Shown: positions 10,184 to 21,630, counted from the first letter of the stretch. The stretch: 64,000 nt of DNA from Erythrobacter sp. KY5 (GCF_003264115.1 NZ_CP021912.1:2339001-2403000); one strand, 5' to 3'. Notes: a model not told the origin generated them from the letters alone. Numbers and translations: made by a program.

Positions 10184-11119
10184 TCAGCGGCGACGCCTTT
10201 GTGCGCGTTCGAGATCGCGTACCGTGTCGCTGTCCGTCGGGCGCGCAATAGCGCCGACCTGCAAAGGCTGACTGAACTGGGTCACCTGCACTGCGCGGCT
10301 GAAGCCGGTCTGCACATCGGTGACCTGGATCGCGCCGAATTGCTCACCATCGATCTTGATGGTGCCGGTGCCCGAGGGGTCCGGAATTTCGGTTGCTTCG
10401 CCGTAGATCATGAGGAAGTCGCCGCGCTGCACCGCGCCTTGTCCAAAGTTGAGGATGACCGTGCCATCGCCCTGAACCGCTGCAACCTGGATCGGGAAGA
10501 TCGCGGTGACCAGGCCAGTCGCGATCTGGTCAGCCGATGAACGCAGCAGAGCCGCTGAATCGATCTGGCTGCCCCCGCCGCACACCGTTGCCGAATCCTG
10601 TTCCTCGCTGATGCGGGTTGCGTAGCGCACTTCGCCGGAATTGGTGTCGGTGATGCGAATGTCGGCTTCCATGCGGACCCGCGTTTTGTAGCAGTCGGGC
10701 TGGCTGCGGCTGCCGCCCAGAAGCCCGCGAAGCATGCTTCCGCCGATATCCGAACGGTTGGTCGCCGAAATGGACGAGATCGTGCCGTAAACGAGGTAAT
10801 CCACCCCTTCGAAACCGCCGGTCTGGCCGGGACGATTGGTGGTGGTCGTGCCGCTGAGCGCCAGTCCCTGCTCTTCCATCAGCGTCGCAAGGCGCGCGCG
10901 TTCGATGATGCGGAACTTTCCCGAACCGATGATCGCGGTCTCGATCATGGCGACAAAGTTTTCTGCGTTGCCGCCGCCGGTCAGGTCTTCCATCTGCGCG
11001 ATGCCGACAATCGGGCGATTGTCGTCCTGCGCTGCCGCTGGCGAAATGCCTGCAAAGCCCAAAGCCAGAATTGCCGCGAATACAGCAAACAGCCGTTCGA
11101 ATTTCATGATTGCCCCCAT
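10184..11119 (-). CDS. CsgG/HfaB-family secretion or assembly protein
   Basis: The 311-aa protein starts with a signal peptide (MKFERLFAVFAAILALGFAG, cleavage near AAAQ; no lipobox Cys is visible). A CsgG/HfaB-type domain follows: IVGIAQMEDLTGGG, an IIGSGKFRIIERARLATLMEEQ segment, GVDYLVYGTISSI and IRITDTNSGEVRYA. CsgG proteins form outer-membrane export pores for curli, and HfaB helps anchor the Caulobacter holdfast. Lack of a lipidation Cys is unusual for CsgG and fits a soluble periplasmic relative. ATG 11119 or ATG 11107 could be the start. The C-terminal module is shared with the downstream neighbour. Confidence 0.83.
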   Translation of the reverse strand: MGAIMKFERLFAVFAAILALGFAGISPAAAQDDNRPIVGIAQMEDLTGGGNAENFVAMIETAIIGSGKFRIIERARLATLMEEQGLALSGTTTTNRPGQTGGFEGVDYLVYGTISSISATNRSDIGGSMLRGLLGGSRSQPDCYKTRVRMEADIRITDTNSGEVRYATRISEEQDSATVCGGGSQIDSAALLRSSADQIATGLVTAIFPIQVAAVQGDGTVILNFGQGAVQRGDFLMIYGEATEIPDPSGTGTIKIDGEQFGAIQVTDVQTGFSRAVQVTQFSQPLQVGAIARPTDSDTVRDLERAQRRRR

Positions 11120-11149
11120 CGAATTCCCCGATTCGGTGAGGATTAAAGC

Positions 11150-11168
11150 GACAAGCCGCCAGCTTGTC
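11150..11168. repeat. 7-bp inverted repeat upstream of the CsgG-like gene
   Basis: GACAAGC at 11150-11156 and GCTTGTC at 11162-11168 form a perfect stem with a 5-nt loop, 31 bp before the CsgG-like start. A second, wider pair (CCGCCAGC 11156-11163, GCTGGCGG 11217-11224) overlaps it. In this position it could be a 5' leader hairpin or operator. There is no T-run, so it is not a typical terminator. Confidence 0.4.
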
Positions 11169-11312
11169 ACCCTCTTATCTAACCAATGTTAGTCTCGTCT
11201 TGAGGATAACAAAGCCGCTGGCGGACGCTCGCGCAATGATCTTGCCGACGACTTTACGATCTGGTCGCAGCTTCAAACAGGCTTTTGCGAGCGGGCACCA
11301 TACCCGGCATTG

Positions 11313-13094
11313 TTATCGCTTGGGCTTGAACGACTTCTTGGGACCGCCGCCCTTGCTGGGCTTGCCATGCTTTGGCTTGAAACCTGCGCCCTTTTCCTTG
11401 GGTTTGGCGTTCTTGCCTCGGCTAAACGGCTTCACGAAGGGTTTGCCCGCATTGTTCTTGCGATTGTTTCGAGCCTCCATCCGGGGGCCTTCCGCCGATT
11501 CCTCGATAAGGATGGCATCCTGATCGTCGTCGCTTGAAACTGTCTGCTCAATCGTGGCTGCAAACTTGGCAGCGATCGGACGGGGTATCTGGAACCAGGT
11601 TTCATTCTGTCCAACCCGGATCGCGCCGATTTCGTTACGGGTGATGTGACCGCGACGGCAGATAAGCGGCAGGAGCCAGCGCGGTTCGGCATTCTGCCTG
11701 CGTCCGATTCCCATCTTGAACCAGACGGTGTCTTCAAAGCCGGGACGGTGACTGTCCTTCTTGGCCTTGTCGCGCGCTTCCGGCGTGTTGGCGAGCATCT
11801 CTTCGGGTTCGGGCATCTTGGCCCGGTGTGCCTTCACCAGTGCGGCGGCAATGTCGGCAGGCGACATGCGGTCAAGCAGTTCGCTGGCAATCGCGCGGTC
11901 GTCGGCTTCGTACTCATCGGGCAGAGTCAGCTTCTCCATCAGCCGCGCGTGATCCTTCTTGCGGATCGCCTCGGGCGTGGGAGCATCGATCCACTGAGCC
12001 TTGATCTGCGCACCGCGCAGCATCGAATCGACGCGCTTGCGCCGATTGAAAGGCACGATGATCGCCGCCGTGCCCTTCTTGCCAGCGCGGCCTGTTCGGC
12101 CAGAGCGGTGCTGAAGCGTTTCGGCATCGCGGGGCGTCTCGACATGGATGACGAGGCTGAGCGTCGGCAGGTCGATCCCGCGCGCCGCAACGTCGGTCGC
12201 AACGCAGACACGCGCACGGCGGTCGCGCATGGCCTGCAGCGCCTGATTGCGTTCGGACTGCGAATTCTCACCCGACAGGGAAACGACGCCAAAGCCCCGG
12301 TTCTGCAGTGCGGAATGAAGCCGCCGCACGCTCTCACGCGTGGCGCAGAAACAGATCGCCGATTCCGCCTCGTGGAAACGCAGCAGGTTCACGACAGCGT
12401 TCTCGATCTCGGACGGCGCGACGGTGATCGCCTGATATTCGATATCGCCATGGCCGCGATCCTTGCCCCCGAGCGAGAGGCGCAGCGCGTCCGACTGATA
12501 TTTCTGAGCGAGCCGCACGATGGCCTGCGGCATAGTCGCCGAGAACAGCAGCGTCCGGCGCTTGTCAGGCGTCGCGTCGAGGATTTCTTCAAGGTCTTCG
12601 CGAAAGCCCATGTCGAGCATTTCGTCCGCTTCATCCAGAACGACACCCACGAGCCCGGAGAGGTCGAGCGGACCGCGTTCGAGGTGATCGCGCAGACGGC
12701 CCGGCGTGCCCACGACGATGGCGGGGCCAGACCGCAGGGCGCGGCGTTCCTTGCTTGCGTCCATACCGCCGACACAGGTGGCAATCCGCAGACCGGCCTT
12801 GGCGTAGAGCCAGCCAAGCTCGCGGCTCACCTGAAGCGCGAGTTCGCGCGTGGGCGCGATCACGAGTGCCAGCGGCTTTTCCTGAAGCGGCGTCGCGCTG
12901 ATCTCGTTGAGGATGTCCTGCGCCAATGCGATCCCGAATGCGACGGTCTTGCCCGACCCGGTCTGGGCCGAGACGATCAGGTCGCGTCCGGCGGAATCGG
13001 GGGACATCGCAGCGGCCTGAACGGGAGTGGGCTCGGAATAGCCGCGTTCGGCCAATGCCTCGCCAATGGCGGGCGGAAGTGTTTCAAATGACAT
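11313..13094 (-). CDS. DEAD-box ATP-dependent RNA helicase with DbpA-type RNA-binding domain
   Basis: The 593-aa protein carries every DEAD-box motif in order: the Q motif region (SEPTPVQAAAM), AQTGSGKT, APTRELALQ, TPGRL, LDEADEML, SAT, then VATDVAARGIDLP and HRSGRTGRAG. After the helicase core comes a DbpA/CsdA-type RNA-binding fold (PRWLLPLICRRGHITRNEIG) and a highly basic C-terminal tail of Lys/Gly/Pro repeats ending SFKPKR. Such helicases act in ribosome assembly or in cold-stress RNA remodelling. Exact orthology (DbpA or DeaD) cannot be settled by eye. It is a stand-alone transcription unit with about 190 bp on either side. Confidence 0.93.
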   Translation of the reverse strand: MSFETLPPAIGEALAERGYSEPTPVQAAAMSPDSAGRDLIVSAQTGSGKTVAFGIALAQDILNEISATPLQEKPLALVIAPTRELALQVSRELGWLYAKAGLRIATCVGGMDASKERRALRSGPAIVVGTPGRLRDHLERGPLDLSGLVGVVLDEADEMLDMGFREDLEEILDATPDKRRTLLFSATMPQAIVRLAQKYQSDALRLSLGGKDRGHGDIEYQAITVAPSEIENAVVNLLRFHEAESAICFCATRESVRRLHSALQNRGFGVVSLSGENSQSERNQALQAMRDRRARVCVATDVAARGIDLPTLSLVIHVETPRDAETLQHRSGRTGRAGKKGTAAIIVPFNRRKRVDSMLRGAQIKAQWIDAPTPEAIRKKDHARLMEKLTLPDEYEADDRAIASELLDRMSPADIAAALVKAHRAKMPEPEEMLANTPEARDKAKKDSHRPGFEDTVWFKMGIGRRQNAEPRWLLPLICRRGHITRNEIGAIRVGQNETWFQIPRPIAAKFAATIEQTVSSDDDQDAILIEESAEGPRMEARNNRKNNAGKPFVKPFSRGKNAKPKEKGAGFKPKHGKPSKGGGPKKSFKPKR

Positions 13095-13298
13095 GGTATT
13101 TCGCTTGAATGTCAGCGCACGGGAAGCGCGCTTGGAAAAGGGACGAGCCCAATGCGTTCTGAGCGCACGACTCGATCAGGCCGCTGCACGTGCAGCAAGG
13201 CCCTGTGTGCCGCGCTCATAGCGCAAGAAAGCGGTCTTGGCTTGTCTTATTTCGCAGGTGCAAAAAAGTGTCTGCAATCAGCCGCTTGGCCGGCGATG

Positions 13299-15128
<1,830 letters not shown>

Positions 15129-15186
15129 TTAGCGACCCGTCACCCCAATGTCATTCGCGAAAATTGCAATCGATCGGCGAAGTGTT

Positions 15187-17361
15187 TCAGGCCGCTTCGT
15201 TGCGAGGCGGCGGTGCATATGCAAATTGCGGAATACTGCCGGATTGGCCGATCCCGCCACCCGGCATCGCCTTGTAGTCACCCTGCGCCAAAGCTTCGAG
15301 TGGCCGGCCTGCCGAAGCGAGCGCATAGGGGCTGACGCGGTACCGGGTGCAAAGCCCGCCTGAACCATCGTCGATCAGCGACTGCTCGAATTCGAGGCCC
15401 TGAATATCGCCATTGGTCCGTATCACCGTCGCGACCGCGAGCTGTCCGGCACCGAGGTCAACCACGAATTGCGTACCCTTGGGCACGTTCGCGAGCCCCT
15501 GGATCAATGCGCCGCTCTTGGAAAGATTGCGCAACGTAACTTCGTAGGAGTGGTCGTCGTGGATGACCTGGATCTTGCGGAAGACCGTGCGGCGGCGTGC
15601 CCGCTTGGTGCGGTCGCCGCTTGGTGCGATCTTCCATGCCTCGCCGACCAGTTCGGTCTCGACTACATCGCGGTTTACCGGCTCGGAATAGATCGGGCCT
15701 TCCATGAATTTGACGCCGCATGCCTTGAGACGGTCGAACAGCGCCACAGATTCGATCCCATTCGCGATCGTGTCCATTTCGAGCGCGCCGGCAAGCGCGA
15801 CAATCGCCCGGATAAGGCCAAGCTCGCGGCCGTCATGCTCTTCCGCCTCGGCGACCAGTTTCTGATCGATCTTGATCGTGTCGAAAGGCGCACGGCGAAG
15901 GTAAGCGAGCGACGAATAACCGGAACCGAATTCGTCGAGCGTCAGCCTGATGCCCTGCTTGAACAGCAATGCCAGCACGCGGTCGACAACGTCGGTGTCG
16001 CCAAAGAAGACCGCTTCGCTGATTTCAAGCTCGAGGCGATGCGGCGGCAGATCGGCTTCTTCCAGCGCTTCAGATACCGAGTCTACAAAGCCATCGGAGG
16101 TGAACAGCGCAACCGGCACGTTTACAGCGACGCGAATACTGTCGGGCCATGTGCTCGCTTGCTGACAGGCCTCGCGAATGGCCCACAGACCCACTTCGGC
16201 GACCTGGCTGGAGCCTTCGAGGATGGACGCAAATTCGATCTCGTCGATCTCGCCGCGCTGTTCGTGGTTCCAGCAGACATGCGCTTCGAGCGCGCGCACG
16301 GTCTCTGTCGCTGCATCGACCATCGGTTCGTATTTGAGGAAAAGCTGCTCGTCGCGGACGGCCTGACCGAGATTTTCTTCCAACCGGCGCCTGAAAATCG
16401 CCTCGTTCTCAAGTTCGCCCGAGAAGAAGCGGTACTGACCGCGCCCGCCATTCTTGGCAGCATAGAGAGCAAGGTCAGCGTTTCTGACGATTTCGTCGAA
16501 GGTAACACCGTCATGCGGGGCAACTGCGATCCCGACCGAACAGCCAATGATGGCGCGGCCTTCGTCGAGGGAATAGGGCTGTTTGAGCATCGTGATGATC
16601 TTCATCGCGATTTCGCTGAGCACGCCGCGATCGTCCTGATCGGGGATCATGATCTGGAATTCGTCACCGCCCAACCGGCCAATCTCGCAATCGACCTCAA
16701 TCGAGCGCTGGAGGCGATCGGACACCTGTCGCAGCAATTCATCACCAGCCGAATGGCCCAGCGTGTCGTTGACGTGTTTGAACTTGTCGAGGTCGAGCAT
16801 CAGTATCGCGCAATTGCGCTTCGCCGCTTTGAACGCGGTGAGCGTCGTCTCGATCTGGTGCTTCATGCGGTGGCGGTTGGAAAGGCCGGTGAGCGAATCG
16901 TACTTGGCCAGTCGCTCGGTTTCTTCCTCGCGGTGATATTCATCGGTGATGTCGGAACCGGTGCCGCGAAACCCGATAAAGGTTTTGCCTTCAAAGGTCG
17001 GTTGGCCTGAAAGCCTCAGCACAGCGCTATCCGGACGCTTCTCTGCCCGCACGGCAAAGCCGCTGAACGACTTGTGCGCGCCAAGCATCAGCGAAAGCGA
17101 CTTCGTGCGCCCTTCCCGTTCTGCCGATACAAACACGCTTGCCAGCGGTTGTCCGATAATGTCGTTGAGCGGAAGGTCCAGCCGTTCTGCGATGGCCGCA
17201 CTGAGATAGGTCACCTTGCCGGTCTGGTCGCTCGCCCAAAACCAGCCGAGGCCGGATCTCTCAAGCTCGTCGAGCATGGAAAGTTTCTCTGAATCCGACA
17301 GCGCACTTGCAGCACTGCCTGCGCCGCTTCGTTTCGATGACAAGAAACCCTTGAGGGGCAC
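15187..17361 (-). CDS. PAS-GGDEF-EAL-PilZ protein with degenerate EAL site
   Basis: The 724-aa cytoplasmic protein has four domains in order: PAS (about 30-140), GGDEF (about 150-320, intact GGDEF at 231-235), EAL (about 330-575) and PilZ (about 588-690, NLSKSG). The GGDEF half looks able to make c-di-GMP. The EAL half is eroded: the signature reads EAH at 359-361, DDFG reads DEFG (476-479), AEGVE reads ANGIE (533-537) and QGY reads EGP. Several of these positions bind metal or catalyse in active phosphodiesterases. I infer a cyclase or a c-di-GMP receptor rather than a phosphodiesterase. It is a paralogue of the gene immediately upstream (17509-19701). Confidence 0.92.
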   Translation of the reverse strand: MPLKGFLSSKRSGAGSAASALSDSEKLSMLDELERSGLGWFWASDQTGKVTYLSAAIAERLDLPLNDIIGQPLASVFVSAEREGRTKSLSLMLGAHKSFSGFAVRAEKRPDSAVLRLSGQPTFEGKTFIGFRGTGSDITDEYHREEETERLAKYDSLTGLSNRHRMKHQIETTLTAFKAAKRNCAILMLDLDKFKHVNDTLGHSAGDELLRQVSDRLQRSIEVDCEIGRLGGDEFQIMIPDQDDRGVLSEIAMKIITMLKQPYSLDEGRAIIGCSVGIAVAPHDGVTFDEIVRNADLALYAAKNGGRGQYRFFSGELENEAIFRRRLEENLGQAVRDEQLFLKYEPMVDAATETVRALEAHVCWNHEQRGEIDEIEFASILEGSSQVAEVGLWAIREACQQASTWPDSIRVAVNVPVALFTSDGFVDSVSEALEEADLPPHRLELEISEAVFFGDTDVVDRVLALLFKQGIRLTLDEFGSGYSSLAYLRRAPFDTIKIDQKLVAEAEEHDGRELGLIRAIVALAGALEMDTIANGIESVALFDRLKACGVKFMEGPIYSEPVNRDVVETELVGEAWKIAPSGDRTKRARRRTVFRKIQVIHDDHSYEVTLRNLSKSGALIQGLANVPKGTQFVVDLGAGQLAVATVIRTNGDIQGLEFEQSLIDDGSGGLCTRYRVSPYALASAGRPLEALAQGDYKAMPGGGIGQSGSIPQFAYAPPPRNEAA

Positions 17362-17508
17362 CCGGTGACTTCCCTTTCCCTACGCCCGCCATTGGACGCG
17401 TTGCGTTCTTGCTCAGCCGTAAATCCGGTTGGTTATTATTACACTAATGGCATGGGTTAACGTGTAAAAAATCCTGACAATCGCCGCGAAAAGTCGGCCT
17501 GCCGCAGA

Positions 17509-19701
17509 TCAGAGACCGTATTTGGTAATGTCGACCTCAAGGAAGGCCTTGGACCCGCCAGAGCCGCCCATGACGGCTGCAACGTCTCTGTCGTCAATGG
17601 CTCCGTAACCGCGTCCAGCCGCCTCGATCTGATATGGCGAAACACGGTGACGGGTGCAGAGGCCGCTCGATCCGTTGCTGATCAGCGGGGTTTCAAATTC
17701 CACCCCCTGGATCGAACCGTCCGACCGCTTGACGGTCGCGACCGCCAGCTGGCCACCGCCAAGATCGAGGACCACGTCCGTATCGACCGGCACATCAAGC
17801 AGCCCGTCGATCATGGCGCCCGTCTTGGAAATGTTGCGCAGGATAACATTGTATCGCGCATCGCCATGGACGAGCCCGATCTTGCGGAATTCGGTGTGGC
17901 GCTCTGCACGGTATTTTTCCGGGCCGCGCGGCTTGAATTCGATCTCACCCGCCTCGAAGCGCTCCATGAGCTGTTCGAGCGTAAGCGCGCCGGAGAAGAG
18001 ATACCCCTGAAGGAGATTCGCGCCATGCTGGACGACCATGTGGTACTCGTCCTTGGCCTCGACACCTTCGGCGACGGTTTCCATGCCCATTGCCGACGCC
18101 ATCGAGACGATTGCGGCGACGAGAATCCCGTTATTCGCGTCTTCGGAAGCACAGCCGCGAACGAAGCTCTGGTCGATCTTCAGTTTGTCGAACGGTGCGT
18201 TCTGCAAATAGCTCAGCGACGAATAGCCTGTCCCGAAATCGTCGAGCGCCAGTCGGATACCGATGCGCTTCAGCTTCTTGAACTGCGCGATGGTTGCTTC
18301 GAGATCGCCCACGAACACGCTTTCAGTGATTTCGAGCTCGATCCGGGACGGCTTTACCCCGGTGTCCTGAATGACCTCCTTGACCATGCCGACGAAATTC
18401 TCGCCCTGGAACTGGATCGCCGACACGTTGACGGCAACCCGGATCTCGGGCGGGCAATGGACCAGATCCTCGCACACCTTGCGCAGCGTCCATTCACCGA
18501 TCTCACCGATCAAGCCCTGCTCTTCTGCAACGGGGATGAAGTCGGCAGGTGAGACGAAACCACGATGTGGATGCTCCCAACGGAGCAGCGCTTCAAGACA
18601 CGCGACCTTGTGCGTGCGGGCGTCGACGATCGGCTGATAATGAACCGCGAGTTCGTCATTCGCGATCGCATCGCGCAAGTCATCCTCGATGCGTTGACGA
18701 AAATCGGCGTCCGCGCTCAATTCAGCGGAATAGAACTTGAACTGCCCGCGCCCTGAATCCTTGGCGGAATAGAGCGCCAGGTCGGCAGACTTGATCAATT
18801 CGTTTGCGTCGATCCCGTCATAGGGAGCCACCGCGATACCGATCGAGCAACCGATTATCGCGCGCGTCCCTGCAAGCGTATAGGGCTGCGAAATCATCTG
18901 AACCATTTTGTTCGCAAGGTCGGCCAGTTCACCGCGATCGTCGACATCGGGCAGGATGACCTGGAACTCATCGCCGCCCAGACGCCCGATTTCGCCGCCG
19001 CGCTGGTCGAAAATGCGGTTGAGCCGCTCTGCCACCTGCACCAGCAATTCGTCGCCTGCCGGATGACCGAGCGTGTCGTTAACCTTCTTGAAGCGGTCGA
19101 GATCCATCAGCATGATCGCGACCGAACGCTTGGACTGCTTAAAGGCGCTCAGCGTGGATTCAAGCATGCGGGTCATTCGTGAACGGTTGGCAAGACCGGT
19201 CAGGGAATCGAATTGCGCGGCATGCTCCGCCTCGCGGGCCTCTGCCAATGCCTTGGTAACATCGCGCGCGGTCCCGTGCAGGCCGCGAAATTCTCCCTGC
19301 TCGTCAAGCCGAGGTCCGGCGGAGATTTCCCACCACACTTCCTTGTTCGCAGCGGTAATCTCGACATTCAGGCACGAGATCGGACTGCGCGACTTCAGGC
19401 GAAACCTGAGCGGTCGCGAAGTGCCCCCGGTGGCAGCCGAATTGTCGGTTGCCATGAAATCAGTCAGTTCCTTGCCAAGCAGTTCATCCGGATTCAGCCC
19501 CAGAGAAGAGCTCGCCTTGGGTGAAATGTAGGTCAGACGGCCCGACGCGTCGGTCTGCCAGAACCAGCCCAGATCGGCTTTCTCCAGACCTGAAAGAAGG
19601 TCTGCGCGCCGGTCCTGTTCCTGCGCCACTTCTTGCGCAGCCTGTTTTGAAGCAGATCCAGCCCCGCCACCGCCGGCCAATTTCGAAAGCAATGAAGCCA
19701 T
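17509..19701 (-). CDS. PAS-GGDEF-EAL-PilZ bifunctional c-di-GMP protein, intact motifs
   Basis: The 730-aa protein has the same four-domain plan as its downstream neighbour: PAS (about 38-150), GGDEF (motif 242-246), EAL (signature EAL 370-372) and PilZ (about 600-700, NISKTG). Unlike the neighbour it keeps the expected phosphodiesterase residues: NVSAIQF, ELEITES, DDFGTG (487-492), KIDQ, AEGVE (544-548) and QGYLF. Both opposing c-di-GMP activities are therefore possible, and the PilZ domain could sense the product. There is no signal peptide or TM segment. The two genes are 147 bp apart on the same strand and clearly arose by tandem duplication. Confidence 0.94.
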   Translation of the reverse strand: MASLLSKLAGGGGAGSASKQAAQEVAQEQDRRADLLSGLEKADLGWFWQTDASGRLTYISPKASSSLGLNPDELLGKELTDFMATDNSAATGGTSRPLRFRLKSRSPISCLNVEITAANKEVWWEISAGPRLDEQGEFRGLHGTARDVTKALAEAREAEHAAQFDSLTGLANRSRMTRMLESTLSAFKQSKRSVAIMLMDLDRFKKVNDTLGHPAGDELLVQVAERLNRIFDQRGGEIGRLGGDEFQVILPDVDDRGELADLANKMVQMISQPYTLAGTRAIIGCSIGIAVAPYDGIDANELIKSADLALYSAKDSGRGQFKFYSAELSADADFRQRIEDDLRDAIANDELAVHYQPIVDARTHKVACLEALLRWEHPHRGFVSPADFIPVAEEQGLIGEIGEWTLRKVCEDLVHCPPEIRVAVNVSAIQFQGENFVGMVKEVIQDTGVKPSRIELEITESVFVGDLEATIAQFKKLKRIGIRLALDDFGTGYSSLSYLQNAPFDKLKIDQSFVRGCASEDANNGILVAAIVSMASAMGMETVAEGVEAKDEYHMVVQHGANLLQGYLFSGALTLEQLMERFEAGEIEFKPRGPEKYRAERHTEFRKIGLVHGDARYNVILRNISKTGAMIDGLLDVPVDTDVVLDLGGGQLAVATVKRSDGSIQGVEFETPLISNGSSGLCTRHRVSPYQIEAAGRGYGAIDDRDVAAVMGGSGGSKAFLEVDITKYGL

Positions 19702-19859
19702 TTTCCCTAACCGTGATTTCTAATGCACCAAATTCCAGTAACCATGAACTGGTGAAGGAATGGCTAACCCAGACAAACGCGCAATCCGCCGGTTCGTGGC
19801 GACAACCCCGCTTGCCTCTCGCCCAAAGGCACGCCATCTAGGCGCATGACACGCGCTAT

Positions 19860-19871
19860 ATGCTTAAGCAT
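19860..19871. promoter_or_regulatory. 12-bp perfect palindrome upstream of the PHA synthase gene
   Basis: ATGCTTAAGCAT is a perfect palindrome 26 bp before the PHA synthase ATG, within the 196-bp gap between divergent genes. Its core TGC-N4-GCA has the spacing reported for some alphaproteobacterial PhaR repressor sites. The flanking bases differ from the CTGC/GCAG form, so a PhaR operator is only a guess. Confidence 0.35.
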
Positions 19872-19897
19872 AAGCTGCCGGAAACAAGGGGAATAGG

Positions 19898-21595
19898 ATG
19901 TCGGAAGCCAAGGTAACGCTCGAGAACGAAGCCGCACAATCGACCAATGCGCTGGGGCCGCTGATCGGTGTTGCGCGCGAAGATTTCGTCGGAGCGGTCG
20001 CATTGCTTCTGCGCGAGACCGCTTCCGATCCGAGCCGCGCCATGCGCCATGCGCGCACGATGGGCGAAGACATGGTCAAGATCATGACCGGCCAGAGCGA
20101 CCTTGCCCCTCACCCCAAGGACAAGCGTTTCATGGACCCGGCGTGGCAGTACAACCCGTTCTTCCGGGCTGGCGCGCAGTATTATCTCGCGATCCAGAAG
20201 GGGATGAGCAACTGGCTCAAAGAGCTTGAACTGGACGAGCTGGAGCGCAACCGCGCGAACTTCATCGCCAACATCATTCTTGACGGCATCGCCCCGACCA
20301 ACACGCTTGCCGGCAACCCTGCGGCGCAAAAGCAGATCATCAATTCCGGCGGCCTCAGCCTAATCAAGGGTCTGCAAAACGCCTATAACGACCTCGTCCA
20401 TAACAAGGGCATGGTCAGCCAGGTCGACAAGCGCCCGTTCAAGCTGGGCGAGAATGTCGCGACCTCGAAAGGCAACGTCGTCTACCGCGATGAGATCATG
20501 GAGTTGATCCAGTACGCGCCGACCACGGACGAAGTATACGAGACCCCGCAACTCACCATCCCGCCTCAGATCAACAAGATGTATATCAACGACCTCTCGC
20601 CCGAGAAGTCGGTGATCAAGTGGCAGGTCGACAACGGTATCCAGACCTTCGTTATCTCATGGCGCAACCCGTCCAAGGAACAGGGCCACTGGGGCATGGA
20701 CGATTACATCGCCGCTTGCGAGAAAGCGCTGGAAGTCACTTCCGAAATCACCGGATCGCCCAAGGTCAATGTGTCTTCGGGCTGTTCGGGCGGTCAGACG
20801 GCGGCGGTGCTCGCATCGAAGCTGGCAGCGCAGGGCAACGATATTCTCGGCACGCTGACGATGATGGTGTGCGTGCTGCACCCCAAGGCAACCGATATCG
20901 AGGCAGGCTCGCTCGTCAGCGAGAACGGTATGCAGATCGCCCGCCAGCGTGCGGAAAAAGCCGGGATCATCAAAGCAGACGATCTTGCGCGCGGCTTTGC
21001 CTGGCTGCGCCCCAACGATCTCATCTGGAATTACGTCATCAACAACTACCTGCTCGGCATGGACCCGCCCGCATTCGACGTGCTGTTCTGGAACGCCGAT
21101 GCGACCAACCTGTCGGCGAGCCTCATGGGCGACTTCCTGACGATTTACGAAACGCTCGCTTTCACCAAGAAGGGCGAGGTCGAGATGGCCGGCCACAAGA
21201 TCGACCTGTCGAAAGTCACCAGCGACCTGTTCATCCTCGGCGGCGTGACCGACCACATCACCCCATGGAAAGCAACATACCGTTCGACCCAGCTGTTCGG
21301 TTCGAAAGACGTGACCTACGTTCTTTCGCAGTCGGGCCACATGCAGGCAATCCTCAACCCACCCAGCAACCCCAAAGCCAAGTATTTCGTCCAAAAGAAG
21401 AAGGACAAGCTTCCCGCTACAGCAGACGAGTGGCTGCAGGGCACCGAAGAGGTAAAGGGCAGCTGGTGGCCGCTATGGATGGAATGGATTCAGAAACGGT
21501 CGGGCAAGAAGGTGGCAGCGCCCGAAACTGTGGGCAGCGACGCGCATCCGCCGATGGAAACCGCACCGGGACTCTACGTTCTCGAAGAAGTCTGA
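19898..21595 (+). CDS. phaC: poly(3-hydroxyalkanoate) synthase (PhaC family)
   Basis: The 565-aa alpha/beta-hydrolase-fold enzyme polymerises hydroxyacyl-CoA into PHA storage granules. The lipase-like box is SSGCSGG with the nucleophilic Cys at 296. The other triad members are D453 in VTDHITPW and H482 in SQSGHMQA. The length and the YNPFF, NFIANIILDGIAPTN segments fit the PhaC family (class I/II-like). AACAAGGGGAATAGG gives a reasonable ribosome site. It is followed by a PHA depolymerase-like gene on the same strand, so synthesis and mobilisation are paired. The granule proteins phasin and PhaR are not in the window. Confidence 0.95.
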   Translation: MSEAKVTLENEAAQSTNALGPLIGVAREDFVGAVALLLRETASDPSRAMRHARTMGEDMVKIMTGQSDLAPHPKDKRFMDPAWQYNPFFRAGAQYYLAIQKGMSNWLKELELDELERNRANFIANIILDGIAPTNTLAGNPAAQKQIINSGGLSLIKGLQNAYNDLVHNKGMVSQVDKRPFKLGENVATSKGNVVYRDEIMELIQYAPTTDEVYETPQLTIPPQINKMYINDLSPEKSVIKWQVDNGIQTFVISWRNPSKEQGHWGMDDYIAACEKALEVTSEITGSPKVNVSSGCSGGQTAAVLASKLAAQGNDILGTLTMMVCVLHPKATDIEAGSLVSENGMQIARQRAEKAGIIKADDLARGFAWLRPNDLIWNYVINNYLLGMDPPAFDVLFWNADATNLSASLMGDFLTIYETLAFTKKGEVEMAGHKIDLSKVTSDLFILGGVTDHITPWKATYRSTQLFGSKDVTYVLSQSGHMQAILNPPSNPKAKYFVQKKKDKLPATADEWLQGTEEVKGSWWPLWMEWIQKRSGKKVAAPETVGSDAHPPMETAPGLYVLEEV

Positions 21596-21630
21596 TAAGG
21601 CCCGTTTCAGATAACAACCAAAGAGCTTAT

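Noticed and set aside
11646-13091. 481-codon open frame on the plus strand
   Set aside because: It is the antisense of the DEAD-box helicase and has no protein motif.
15469-17010. 513-codon open frame on the plus strand
   Set aside because: It is antisense to the GGDEF-EAL-PilZ gene with no domain.
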